Source of the DNA: Cyanobacteriota bacterium
Lineage (GTDB): Bacteria; Acidobacteriota; Vicinamibacteria; Vicinamibacterales; UBA2999
Assembly (NCBI GenBank): GCA_019752015.1
Contig: JAIEMQ010000018.1
Location: 1 to 64,000, forward strand
DNA: 64,000 nt
Direction: 5' to 3'
Both the position numbers and the translations under genes were made by a program. Positions 31,610-39,543 of the stretch are shown here, piece by piece. The first letter of the stretch is position 1, and each line of letters begins with the position of its first letter. The notes under the pieces are model-generated. The model was not told the DNA's origin. It saw nothing but the letters and a program-made list of their open reading frames with translations, and searched no databases.

Positions 31610-32791
31610 ATGAGGTTTCGGATGAAGCGCGTGACGAGTGTTCCTGCGGTGTTTGCTGTGATCCTGGTGGCCGTGGTGTCGGTGGCCGGACAGTCACAGC
31701 CGCAATCCGGGGCCCCCCCCACGCGGACTGTGCGTGGTGGGGTGGAATCACAGGAGCGGAACTTCCTCAATCGCATCCGGCGGCTGACCGTTGACGGCAA
31801 GCGCGCCGGCGAGGGCTACTGGTCGCCCGACGGCAAGCGCCTCGTCTTCCAGAGCGAGCGCGACGCCGCCAATCCGTTCTACCAAATCTACGTGCTCGAT
31901 CTCTCGACGGGCGACACCAGGCGCATTTCGCCCGGCATGGGCAAGACGACGTGCGCGTTCTTCCGGCCGAACAGCACCGAGATCGAATTCGCGTCCACCC
32001 ATCTCGATCCGAACTCGCTCAAGTATCAGAAGGACGAGCTCGACTTCCGCGCCTCGGGCAAGGAGCGCCGCTACGCGTGGGATTACGACGCGTCGATGGA
32101 CATCTTCACCTACGACGAAAAGACCGGCGCGATCAAACAGCTGACGACGGCGAAGGGATACGACGCCGAGGGCGGCTACTCGCCTGACGGCCAGTGGATC
32201 GCGTTCTCGTCGATGCGCGACGCCTACAACCGCACGCTGTCGGCCGCGGAACGGAAACAGCTCGAGCTCGATCCGTCGTACTTCGCCGAGGTCTACATCA
32301 TGAAGGCCGACGGCTCGGGACAGAAACGGTTGACGACCGAGAACGGCTACGACGGCGGCACGTTCTTCACCCGGGACGGCCGCATTGTGTGGCGTCACTT
32401 CGAAGAGAACGGTCTGATCGCCAACGTCTGGACGATGAAGCCGGATGGCACCGACAAGAAGCAGATCACCGACTTCGGATCGATGAGCTGGGCGCCCTAC
32501 GAGCATCCGTCGGGTGAGTACTTCCTGTTCGCATCCAACAAGCTCGGCTTCGAAAACTTCGAAGTGTTCATGGTGGACAAGGCTGGATTGAAGGAGCCGG
32601 TGCGCATCACCTACTCCGAAGGATTCGATGGATTACCGGTGCCGTCACCGGATGGCACGCAGCTGGCGTGGACATCGAGCCGCGCCGGCGGCACCGGCGC
32701 GGCCGGGCAGATTTACCTCGCGCAGTGGAATCACGAAGCGGCGATGGCCGCATTGAAAGCCGCGGGCCCGCGCGTAAAACATACGAAATAA
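31610..32791 (+). CDS. TolB-like PD40 beta-propeller protein
   Basis: 393 residues with a signal peptide (MRFRMKRVTSVPAVFAVILVAVVSVAGQ). At least five PD40 blades are visible: GYWSPDGKRLVFQSER, GGYSPDGQWIAFSSMRD, TFFTRDGRIVWRHF, APYEHPSGEYFLFASNK, VPSPDGTQLAWTSSR. Family members bind peptides or act as periplasmic scaffolds. It lies 22 bp before an M28-PDZ peptidase on the same strand. The two domains often occur together in Acidobacteria and Bacteroidetes, and the propeller may present substrate to the peptidase. Confidence 0.85.
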   Translation: MRFRMKRVTSVPAVFAVILVAVVSVAGQSQPQSGAPPTRTVRGGVESQERNFLNRIRRLTVDGKRAGEGYWSPDGKRLVFQSERDAANPFYQIYVLDLSTGDTRRISPGMGKTTCAFFRPNSTEIEFASTHLDPNSLKYQKDELDFRASGKERRYAWDYDASMDIFTYDEKTGAIKQLTTAKGYDAEGGYSPDGQWIAFSSMRDAYNRTLSAAERKQLELDPSYFAEVYIMKADGSGQKRLTTENGYDGGTFFTRDGRIVWRHFEENGLIANVWTMKPDGTDKKQITDFGSMSWAPYEHPSGEYFLFASNKLGFENFEVFMVDKAGLKEPVRITYSEGFDGLPVPSPDGTQLAWTSSRAGGTGAAGQIYLAQWNHEAAMAALKAAGPRVKHTK

Positions 32792-32813
32792 CAAATAACG
32801 AAGAACAAAAGAA

Positions 32814-34610
32814 ATGCGCAAAACATTTGCTCTCGCTCTCGCCGTCGCTCTCGTTGCCGTTCCGTCGTTCGCGCAGTCGCGAACGAAAACGCATGTGACG
32901 ACGCTCGCGTCGGACAAGTTCGAAGGACGCCTCACCGGATCGCCTGGCGAGAAGCTCGCCGCGGACTATTTGATCAGCGAGCTGAAACGCATCGGCGCGA
33001 AGCCGCTGCCGGGCATGACCGACTTCCGCATGCCGTTCACGTTCACGGCGGGATCGAAGGACGGCGGCTCGAAGCTGACCGTGCAGCACGGCACCACCGT
33101 CACCAACTTCGACGGTCCCGGCAACATTCTCGCGACGTCGTTCTCGGACAACGGCTCAACGAGCGGCACAATCGTCTTCGCCGGCTACGGCATTGTCGTT
33201 CCGGACTCGCAGGGCTTCGGCTACGACAGCTACCAGGGGCTCGACGTGAAGGACAAGATCGTGGTGGTCCTTCGCTATTTCCCTGAAGATGCCGATCAGA
33301 AAACGCGCGCGATCCTCGCGCGCTATGCGGACCTCCGCTACAAGGCGCAGGCGGCGCGCCAGCGCGGCGCCAGGGGACTGATCGTCGTGACCGGTCCGCG
33401 CTCTCCGAACGCGGGCGAGGTCGTGCCGATGAGTTTCGATACCGCGATCGCCGGCTCCGGCATTGTGGCCGCCAGCATTGCGGGCCGCGCCGCGGCGCCG
33501 ATCTTCGCAGCCGCGAAGAAGGAGCTCGAGGCCGTTCAGAAGGAGCTCGACAGCGGCAACCCGCACGTCGCCGGCTTCGCGATTCCCGAAGCCAGCGTCA
33601 CCATTACGACCAACGTGATTCGCGAACAACAGACGGGTCACAACGTGGTTGCTTATCTACCGGCGACCGGACGCGTCGTTGGCGTCGGCAAGCCGTGGAT
33701 CGGCGTCGGCGCGCATTACGATCATTTGGGCAAGGGCGGCGCGGGCAACTCTCTCGCTGATAAAGCCGATCTCAACAAGATCCATCACGGCGCCGACGAC
33801 AATGCGTCCGGCACCGCAACGGTGCTTGCGATCGGCGAGGCATTCAGCAAGCTCCAGCGTCGGCGCAATTTGTTGCTGGCGTTCTGGTCGGGTGAAGAGC
33901 TCGGCCTGCTCGGCTCCAACGCGTTCGTCACCAGGCCGCCGGTGCCGCTCGATGAATTTGCCGCCTACCTGAACTTCGACATGGTCGGCCGCGTCAACGA
34001 CAACAAGCTCACCGTGCAGGCCACCGGCACGAGCGCCATGTGGCCGAAGCTGCTCGAGCAGGCCAACGTCGCGGCCGGATTCGATCTGACGCTGCAGGAA
34101 GATCCGTATCAGCCGACCGACGTCGGCAGCTTCAACACGGCGAGCGTGCCGTGCCTCACCTTCTTCACCGGCGCGCACCAGGAGTACCACAAGCCGAGCG
34201 ACACGGCCGACAAGATCAACTACGAAGATCTCGATCGCGTCGTCGAATTCGCGACGGCGATCGTCAAGCGCCTGTCTGATTCGGTCGAAGCGCCGCAGTT
34301 CACCAAGGTCGAACAGAAGACCGACACCGGCGGCCGCGCCGGGCTGCGCCTCTTCACCGGCACGATCCCGGACTACGCATCCGACGTGAAGGGACTGTTG
34401 CTGGGCGGCGTGATCGGCGGCGGTCCTGCGGAGCAGGCGGGACTCGCGAAGGGCGATGTGATCATCGAGATCGCCGGACAGTCGATCACCAACATCTACG
34501 ACTACACCTACGCGCTCGAGCTCCTGAAGATCGGCCAGCCCGCGAGGGTCGTCTACATGCGCGGCAAGGAACGCCGCGAGACGATGCTCACTCCCGCTGC
34601 GCGCAAGTGA
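32814..34610 (+). CDS. Secreted M28 aminopeptidase with PA and PDZ domains
   Basis: 598 residues. Signal peptide (MRKTFALALAVALVAVPSFAQ), PA-like domain (about 85-270), M28 core with GAHYDHLGKG, HHGADDNASGTA, FWSGEELGLLGS, LNFDMVGR and EYHKPSDTADKI (all metal and catalytic residues present), and a C-terminal PDZ domain (about 505-590, GLLLGGVIGGGPAEQAGLAKGDVI). The PDZ domain may hold C-terminal tails of substrates or partners. It follows the TolB-like propeller and overlaps the Rieske gene start by 4 bp (GTGA). Confidence 0.93.
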   Translation: MRKTFALALAVALVAVPSFAQSRTKTHVTTLASDKFEGRLTGSPGEKLAADYLISELKRIGAKPLPGMTDFRMPFTFTAGSKDGGSKLTVQHGTTVTNFDGPGNILATSFSDNGSTSGTIVFAGYGIVVPDSQGFGYDSYQGLDVKDKIVVVLRYFPEDADQKTRAILARYADLRYKAQAARQRGARGLIVVTGPRSPNAGEVVPMSFDTAIAGSGIVAASIAGRAAAPIFAAAKKELEAVQKELDSGNPHVAGFAIPEASVTITTNVIREQQTGHNVVAYLPATGRVVGVGKPWIGVGAHYDHLGKGGAGNSLADKADLNKIHHGADDNASGTATVLAIGEAFSKLQRRRNLLLAFWSGEELGLLGSNAFVTRPPVPLDEFAAYLNFDMVGRVNDNKLTVQATGTSAMWPKLLEQANVAAGFDLTLQEDPYQPTDVGSFNTASVPCLTFFTGAHQEYHKPSDTADKINYEDLDRVVEFATAIVKRLSDSVEAPQFTKVEQKTDTGGRAGLRLFTGTIPDYASDVKGLLLGGVIGGGPAEQAGLAKGDVIIEIAGQSITNIYDYTYALELLKIGQPARVVYMRGKERRETMLTPAARK

Positions 34611-34921
34611 GAGAGTTTCGCGCCGTCGGGCGCATTGACGACTTCGTCTCGCGACAGGGCAGGATGGTGACCGTTGACGGCCGCCATGTTGCCCTGTTCC
34701 GTCTCGGGGACGATTTTTACGCCATCGACAATCTGTGCCTGCACAAGGCCGGTCCGTTATGCGAAGGCCAGATCGACGGCAACGATGTCGTGACGTGCCC
34801 GTGGCACGGCTGGTCGTACGAAATCAGGACCGGGACCCTCGTGCAGGATCCGCGCGTCGGCGTCTCCACGCATGACGTTCGCATTGAAGGTGACGCGATC
34901 TTCGTGCGGCTGTCGGATTGA
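34607..34921 (+). CDS. Rieske [2Fe-2S] ferredoxin-like protein
   Basis: 104 residues. The Rieske cluster site is complete: C-L-H-K-A-G (Cys, His) and C-P-W-H-G-W (Cys, His), spaced as in NirD/BphF-type ferredoxins. There is no signal peptide, so it is cytoplasmic and soluble. It probably donates electrons to an oxygenase or reductase, none of which is in the window. The GTG start overlaps the TGA of the M28-PDZ gene. It converges on the SBP/TonB fusion gene with only 3 bp between the stops. Confidence 0.9.
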   Translation: MREFRAVGRIDDFVSRQGRMVTVDGRHVALFRLGDDFYAIDNLCLHKAGPLCEGQIDGNDVVTCPWHGWSYEIRTGTLVQDPRVGVSTHDVRIEGDAIFVRLSD

Positions 34922-34924
34922 TCC

Positions 34925-37900
34925 TCAGAACGAATATCGCATTGTGAGATGGGCGTTGCGCCCGGGCTCTGGAAACCCTTCCCAGTAATAGTAGTCGGCG
35001 TCGAAGAGGTTCTTGACGCCGGCCTGGATGCGCAAGCCTTTTCGAATCGGCGCGCTGGCACCGGCATCGACGGTCGTCAAGCGCGCGCCCGGCAGCGGCA
35101 CACCGTTGTCGCTGATCGCGATGATTCCGCTCTGATGACGCAGCGTCACGATCGCGATCACCCTGCGTGGCAAGGCGATCGTGCCGCTGGCAACTCCCTT
35201 GTGTTTTGGTGTGCCCTGCGCGATGGCGCCAACCAGACCCGTGATGTTGCGATGCAGGTAACTGTAATTGGCATCGACGGTCAACCGTGGCACCACGCTC
35301 GATCGGATTGACACGCTGCCGCCGTACTGAATTTCGGCGCCGACGTTGACCGCCTGCTGGCACGTGCCGGCGCCGCCGCGGCCGCCGCCCGAACACAGCG
35401 GCGATAGAAAGAAGATGTTTTCGATCTCATCGGTCACGTGGCTGCGATACCAGTCGATTTGCGCGATCGTGCGCGACGCGATCGTTCTCGAGTATCCGGC
35501 CGTCCAGGTGCGCGCGCGCTCCGGCCGTAGGAACGGGTTGGGGAGGGCGCGGCCGGCGCGATACGAGTAACGGTCCTTGATGGTGGGAAAACGGCTCTTT
35601 CCCGCGCCGGTAACGAAGAACGTGCCCGCCGATCCCGGCGTAAACGTCAATGTTCCGACCGGATTGATCGCCCAAATCGGAGGGCCGATGGCAAATGGCG
35701 TCGTCGCTGTCCGATCGCTGGTCAGGTCGTCGGCACCGAGCGGATCGAGTCGATCGGCGCTGACTCCCAATGTGGCACGCAGCTGTGACGTCACGCCGAT
35801 GGCATCCTGCAGTCCAAACGACGATTGCCGATCTCGATCCGTTTGCCGAGGCGTCACCATCGCGTCATTGGCCCTTGAAAACGTGGTCGTCTGCTCCGCA
35901 TGAATGTCTTGCTTGACGAAGAACGATGCCGCAATGGCGTGCCGGCCGAAGCGGCGCGCCTCCAGCGCACCTGAGAGTCCGGATGACCGATCGTCATTGT
36001 CGAGAATGCCGGACGACGCCGCGAGGTTCATCGACGTAAACGTTACGTCGTCGAACATCTGCTGGCGGTTGCTGAATCTGCTGTAAAACGCCCGCAGACG
36101 CAACGCCCCCACACCGCCAAGCGCCGTGTGCGAGTTGAAATAATAGCTGGTCGTGTCCCACTGCGGCCACTTCCAGAAGCGCGGCGTGACGCACGGTACG
36201 CCGCTCGCCGTGGCGTTGCCCGCCGAACATGGACGAAACTGGCCGGCATAGGGCGGAATGCCGTTGACGCCCTGCTGATTCGACGAGCTGACGACGTAGA
36301 GATCGGACGCGCGCGGCGCCCACGCCATGCGCACGCGATAGCGCTGGTCACGCTGGGCTGAATTGACGCGGCGGCTGTCACGCTGGATGTCGGTCGGCGT
36401 GAAGGACGACGCGACTGAAAAGAAATCGCTCTGCAGTCGATCCGCGTGTGCAGTTGCGGAGAGCGAGCGCCATTTGCCGGCGACCATCAGGCCAGCATTG
36501 AGCTGGCGGCCGCTGGCGGTCCCGAGCAACAGGTCGCCCTCCAGCGCACTCTGCGGCTGGCGAGTGACCACATTCACCACGCCGCCCAGAAGGTTGGGCC
36601 CCAGCAGCGGCGACGCGTATCCCTTCGCGACTTGCACCTCGACAACGTCGCTGGTCAGGTAGCGCGCGAGATCGACGTAGCCGTCGAACGGCAGGTAGGC
36701 GGGGATGCCGTCGAAATAGAGCGGCACCTGCCGGCTGTCGAACCCACCCAGCGCAATGCCCGTCTGGTTGCGCGGCGATTTGTGATCGAGTGCGACGCCC
36801 GGAAGAAATTCGAGGGCGTCCTTGACGGTCAATGCCTGACGATTGCGGATCGCCGTGCCGTCGATCGAGTGCGTCATCGGTGCGAGCTCCGACGGGGGTG
36901 CGCCGACACTGACCTCGACGACGCCCAGATCGAAGCGCTCCATCTGATCGAGGACATAGTCGGCTGCCCGGACCTTCGTGAAGTCAGGCATGGTGGGGCG
37001 CGCCGGGTAGAGCCTGGAGTTTCGCTCGATCAATTCGGCCAACACGCGCGGGGTGATCGGCACAGCGGCACGATACAGTTCGACGATCGTCTCGAGGTGC
37101 CGCGCGCTGGGCTCGGCTATGCCGGCGCGGGTGAGCGCATCGGCAGCGGCTTTCGGACTGTCGCGAATCAGCTGCTGCGCCTTCGCAATCGCGCGCGTCA
37201 GCTTTCTGATCACGTCCGGATTCGCGGCCGCGTATTCGCGAGTTGCGCCTAGTGTGTGAATCTGACCGCCGCGAAGCGCCGCGACTTCGCCCCCTGACTG
37301 GTTTACGAGCATCATGGCTCCGAGGCGCACCAGCGCATCCTCGAGAAACGGCGAATGGGTGTAGAGCGCATCAACAGAGCCGCTGGTCAGGGCTTCGATC
37401 TGATCTTCCGCCCGGCGGATGACGATCTGCACGTCCTGATCGGCGTTCATGCCGGCTTCGGCAAAGAGGATTCGGAGCCGCCGCGGCGGCTCCGGCGCGA
37501 CGCCGATTTTCAGGCCCTTGATCGCCTTGAGCCGATCGGCCAGAGGCGCGCGCGGATCGAGCTTGAGCTTCGCCGCGACATCGCCGCGCACGATCAGGTT
37601 GATCGGATCGTTGGCGAGCAGGCTGGCGAACAACACGAACGGATGCTGCTCCGCGATCAAACCCAGATACACCGGCGGCTGCAACAGCGACACATCGACG
37701 CGGCGCTGCATCAAGATCATGCCGCTCATGTTCGCGGCATCCGGCACGACGACCTCGATGTCGAGTCCTTCGCCGGCGAAGAGACCGGCTCCCTGGGCGA
37801 CCCAGAACGAGATGTACTGGAGGTTGCCCCGCTCCGGAATGCCGATTCTGACCGTCTCGGCGGAGGCGCCGGCAGCCGCGAGAACGACCGCGCAGGCCAC

Positions 37901-37927
37901 GGCCACGCCGGTTCGCACTATGGGCAT
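34925..37927 (-). CDS. Fusion: periplasmic substrate-binding protein + TonB-dependent receptor
   Basis: 1000 residues in one uninterrupted frame. Signal peptide (about 1-23). Residues about 24-335 form an NMT1/THI5-like (SsuA/taurine type) ABC substrate-binding domain: RIGIPERGNLQYISFWVAQG, AANMSGMILMQRRVDVSLLQ, LKGLKIGVAPEP. Residues about 350-470 are a TonB receptor plug: AIRNRQALTVKDALEFLPGV, GGFDSRQVPLYFDGIPAY, LLGPNLLGGVVNVVTRQP. The remainder is a barrel ending in the canonical aromatic terminus RNAHLTMRYSF. Binding proteins normally sit free in the periplasm. Here one replaces the usual regulatory-like or STN domain, tethered to the plug. No ABC permease or ATPase lies in the window. 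The ligand is unknown; the family binds sulfonates, nitrate or thiamine-pyrimidine precursors. Confidence 0.88.
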   Translation of the reverse strand: MPIVRTGVAVACAVVLAAAGASAETVRIGIPERGNLQYISFWVAQGAGLFAGEGLDIEVVVPDAANMSGMILMQRRVDVSLLQPPVYLGLIAEQHPFVLFASLLANDPINLIVRGDVAAKLKLDPRAPLADRLKAIKGLKIGVAPEPPRRLRILFAEAGMNADQDVQIVIRRAEDQIEALTSGSVDALYTHSPFLEDALVRLGAMMLVNQSGGEVAALRGGQIHTLGATREYAAANPDVIRKLTRAIAKAQQLIRDSPKAAADALTRAGIAEPSARHLETIVELYRAAVPITPRVLAELIERNSRLYPARPTMPDFTKVRAADYVLDQMERFDLGVVEVSVGAPPSELAPMTHSIDGTAIRNRQALTVKDALEFLPGVALDHKSPRNQTGIALGGFDSRQVPLYFDGIPAYLPFDGYVDLARYLTSDVVEVQVAKGYASPLLGPNLLGGVVNVVTRQPQSALEGDLLLGTASGRQLNAGLMVAGKWRSLSATAHADRLQSDFFSVASSFTPTDIQRDSRRVNSAQRDQRYRVRMAWAPRASDLYVVSSSNQQGVNGIPPYAGQFRPCSAGNATASGVPCVTPRFWKWPQWDTTSYYFNSHTALGGVGALRLRAFYSRFSNRQQMFDDVTFTSMNLAASSGILDNDDRSSGLSGALEARRFGRHAIAASFFVKQDIHAEQTTTFSRANDAMVTPRQTDRDRQSSFGLQDAIGVTSQLRATLGVSADRLDPLGADDLTSDRTATTPFAIGPPIWAINPVGTLTFTPGSAGTFFVTGAGKSRFPTIKDRYSYRAGRALPNPFLRPERARTWTAGYSRTIASRTIAQIDWYRSHVTDEIENIFFLSPLCSGGGRGGAGTCQQAVNVGAEIQYGGSVSIRSSVVPRLTVDANYSYLHRNITGLVGAIAQGTPKHKGVASGTIALPRRVIAIVTLRHQSGIIAISDNGVPLPGARLTTVDAGASAPIRKGLRIQAGVKNLFDADYYYWEGFPEPGRNAHLTMRYSF

Positions 37928-38050
37928 CCGGCGAGGCTACCATTTGCTACTGTCCAATTCAAAACGAGTCGAACAGGTGAGTCGATTCAAGACGATTCGG
38001 CAGCCTCGTCTGCGAGACGTGCTATTGTCGGGTTTTCCAGGAGGACAGGC

Positions 38051-38410
38051 ATGTTGCGAATTTGTTCGGCGGTGCTCGCCCTTGGTCTGCTCGTGTCCGG
38101 AAGTGCTTACGCGCAGGCCGGCGTCGCCGGCGCGTGGGACCTCGCGATTAACGGACCCGAGGGTCCGATCAATGCGACCGCCACGTTGAAGCAGGACGGC
38201 GAGAACGTCACGGGATCGATCGACACGCCCCAGGGCAAGGCGGAAATGAAGGGCACCTATAAAGGCAAGACCCTCAACCTGGCGTTCTCGATCCAGGGTC
38301 CGCAGGGGCCGATCGACATCAAGGTCAACGGCGAAGTCGACGGCGCCTCGATGAAAGGCGTCATCGACTTCGGCATGGGCATGGCGGACTTCACGGCTAA
38401 AAAGAAGTAA
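38051..38410 (+). CDS. Small secreted beta-rich protein, function unknown
   Basis: 119 residues. Signal peptide (MLRICSAVLALGLLVSGSAYA), then an all-beta domain with alternating short strands: GAWDLAINGPEGPINATATL, VTGSIDTPQGKAEMKGTYKG, TLNLAFSIQGPQGPIDIKVN. The pattern is lipocalin/THAP4-like in appearance, but I cannot assign a family. GGAGG just upstream fixes the ATG. It ends at an AT-rich terminator shared with the convergent gene. Confidence 0.7.
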   Translation: MLRICSAVLALGLLVSGSAYAQAGVAGAWDLAINGPEGPINATATLKQDGENVTGSIDTPQGKAEMKGTYKGKTLNLAFSIQGPQGPIDIKVNGEVDGASMKGVIDFGMGMADFTAKKK

Positions 38411-38475
38411 TTAAAAGTGCAAAGTCAAAAATTAAAAACGCTTTTACGTTTTAATTTTTAATTTTTAACTTCTTT
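38401..38475. terminator. AT-rich bidirectional terminator/cruciform
   Basis: An AT-rich inverted repeat in a GC-rich context. Outer arms AAAGAAGT (38401-38408) and ACTTCTTT (38468-38475), inner arms AAAAATTAAAAACG (38427-38440) and CGTTTTAATTTTTA (38447-38460), loop CTTTTA. The oligo-A and oligo-T stretches give U-runs on both strands, as expected for two convergent genes. Confidence 0.7.
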
Positions 38476-39504
38476 AAACCCCGTGGGGATCGCGACGGAC
38501 GCCGCATCGACGTCCGTCGTGAGCTTCAGCATCTCGATGGACGTCGACATCACGATGGTGCGCTGCGGCTTCGCGTTGCTGTTCTGATTCTTCTCCGCCT
38601 GCTCAGCCATTTTCTTCAAGCCGCCGAGCATTCCGCCAAGGCCTTTCTTCTTCGGCTCTTCGGGTGCGGGGAGCGCATCAGCGGCTTGATTCGCCGTGCC
38701 GGGCGGCACTGACTCCATTCGCATCTCGGTGAGGATCGCGGTTCCGGGCGGCATCTTGCTGCCTTCTTTGGCCATGCGATCGAGGGCGGGCTTCATCTGC
38801 GGATACATCGCCATCGCCATCGCCATGTCCTGCGCGGAGGCGCCGGTGACGGTCAGGCCGTAAACCTTTTCGGCGTACTTGCGATCGAAGTCGGCGAGGT
38901 CCTTGGTTGACGGCGCGCCCGGCGTCATCCACATGTCGGTCGTCATCACCAGGCCGCCGGCGTCGTTGAGCGTCTTGCCCTTTTCGCGGACGGTGATCGT
39001 CATCACGCCCTTGGTGGTGTTGAAGCCGTTGATGGTCCTGGTCTCGCCGGTGTTCTTAATGTCGAAGTCGACGTCGAGTTCCTTCTCATTGGGATCTTTT
39101 TGGGCCGGCGTTTCGGCTCCGCCCCCGCCGGCCGTCTCGCGCTGCATTTCTTTGGCGTTCTTCTCCGCCTCGCGCTGCGCTTCCTGCATCTGGCGGCGAA
39201 GCTCGGCGAACGTGGTGACCTTGTAGGTCTTCTTCTTGAGGTCGAGGTCGTAGATCTTCTCTTCCGACAGGTCGATGATCTGGCCGCTGGTATCGCCGTT
39301 CATCGTCGCCTTGCGGTTGCCTTTCACCGCCACGGTCGACACGACACCCTCGCGGGCGCCCTTGCTGAACATGTTGACCATCTTGCCGAGCATGCCGCCC
39401 AGCTGGAACTTCACGCGCTGATCGCTGCGCACATCGGCGGACAACCCGGACGTCACACCAACCAGACCGACACACAACGCAAGCAGAAAGGGCGAACGGC
39501 GCAT
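38458..39504 (-). CDS. Secreted hypothetical protein with Gly/Met-rich segments
   Basis: 348 residues with a signal peptide (MRRSPFLLALCVGLVGVTSGLSA). A beta-rich domain (KATMNGDTSGQIIDLSEEKIYDLDLKKKTYKVTTFAEL) that looks like a DUF4412-type outer-membrane-lipoprotein fold is followed by a charged helix, a second domain (about 135-260) and a Gly/Lys-rich helix (PEEPKKKGLGGMLGGLKKMAEQ). The function is unknown. A TATAGAAT box lies upstream, and GGAGG precedes the start codon, so this gene has a normal leader. Confidence 0.6.
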   Translation of the reverse strand: MRRSPFLLALCVGLVGVTSGLSADVRSDQRVKFQLGGMLGKMVNMFSKGAREGVVSTVAVKGNRKATMNGDTSGQIIDLSEEKIYDLDLKKKTYKVTTFAELRRQMQEAQREAEKNAKEMQRETAGGGGAETPAQKDPNEKELDVDFDIKNTGETRTINGFNTTKGVMTITVREKGKTLNDAGGLVMTTDMWMTPGAPSTKDLADFDRKYAEKVYGLTVTGASAQDMAMAMAMYPQMKPALDRMAKEGSKMPPGTAILTEMRMESVPPGTANQAADALPAPEEPKKKGLGGMLGGLKKMAEQAEKNQNSNAKPQRTIVMSTSIEMLKLTTDVDAASVAIPTGFKEVKN

Positions 39505-39543
39505 TGGGGGACACCTCCGGGATGGATTCTATAACGATAGCGG

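Noticed and set aside
34607-37927. Biosynthetic gene cluster around the Rieske protein and the receptor
   Set aside because: No oxygenase, synthase or carrier protein is present. The two genes are convergent and share no promoter.
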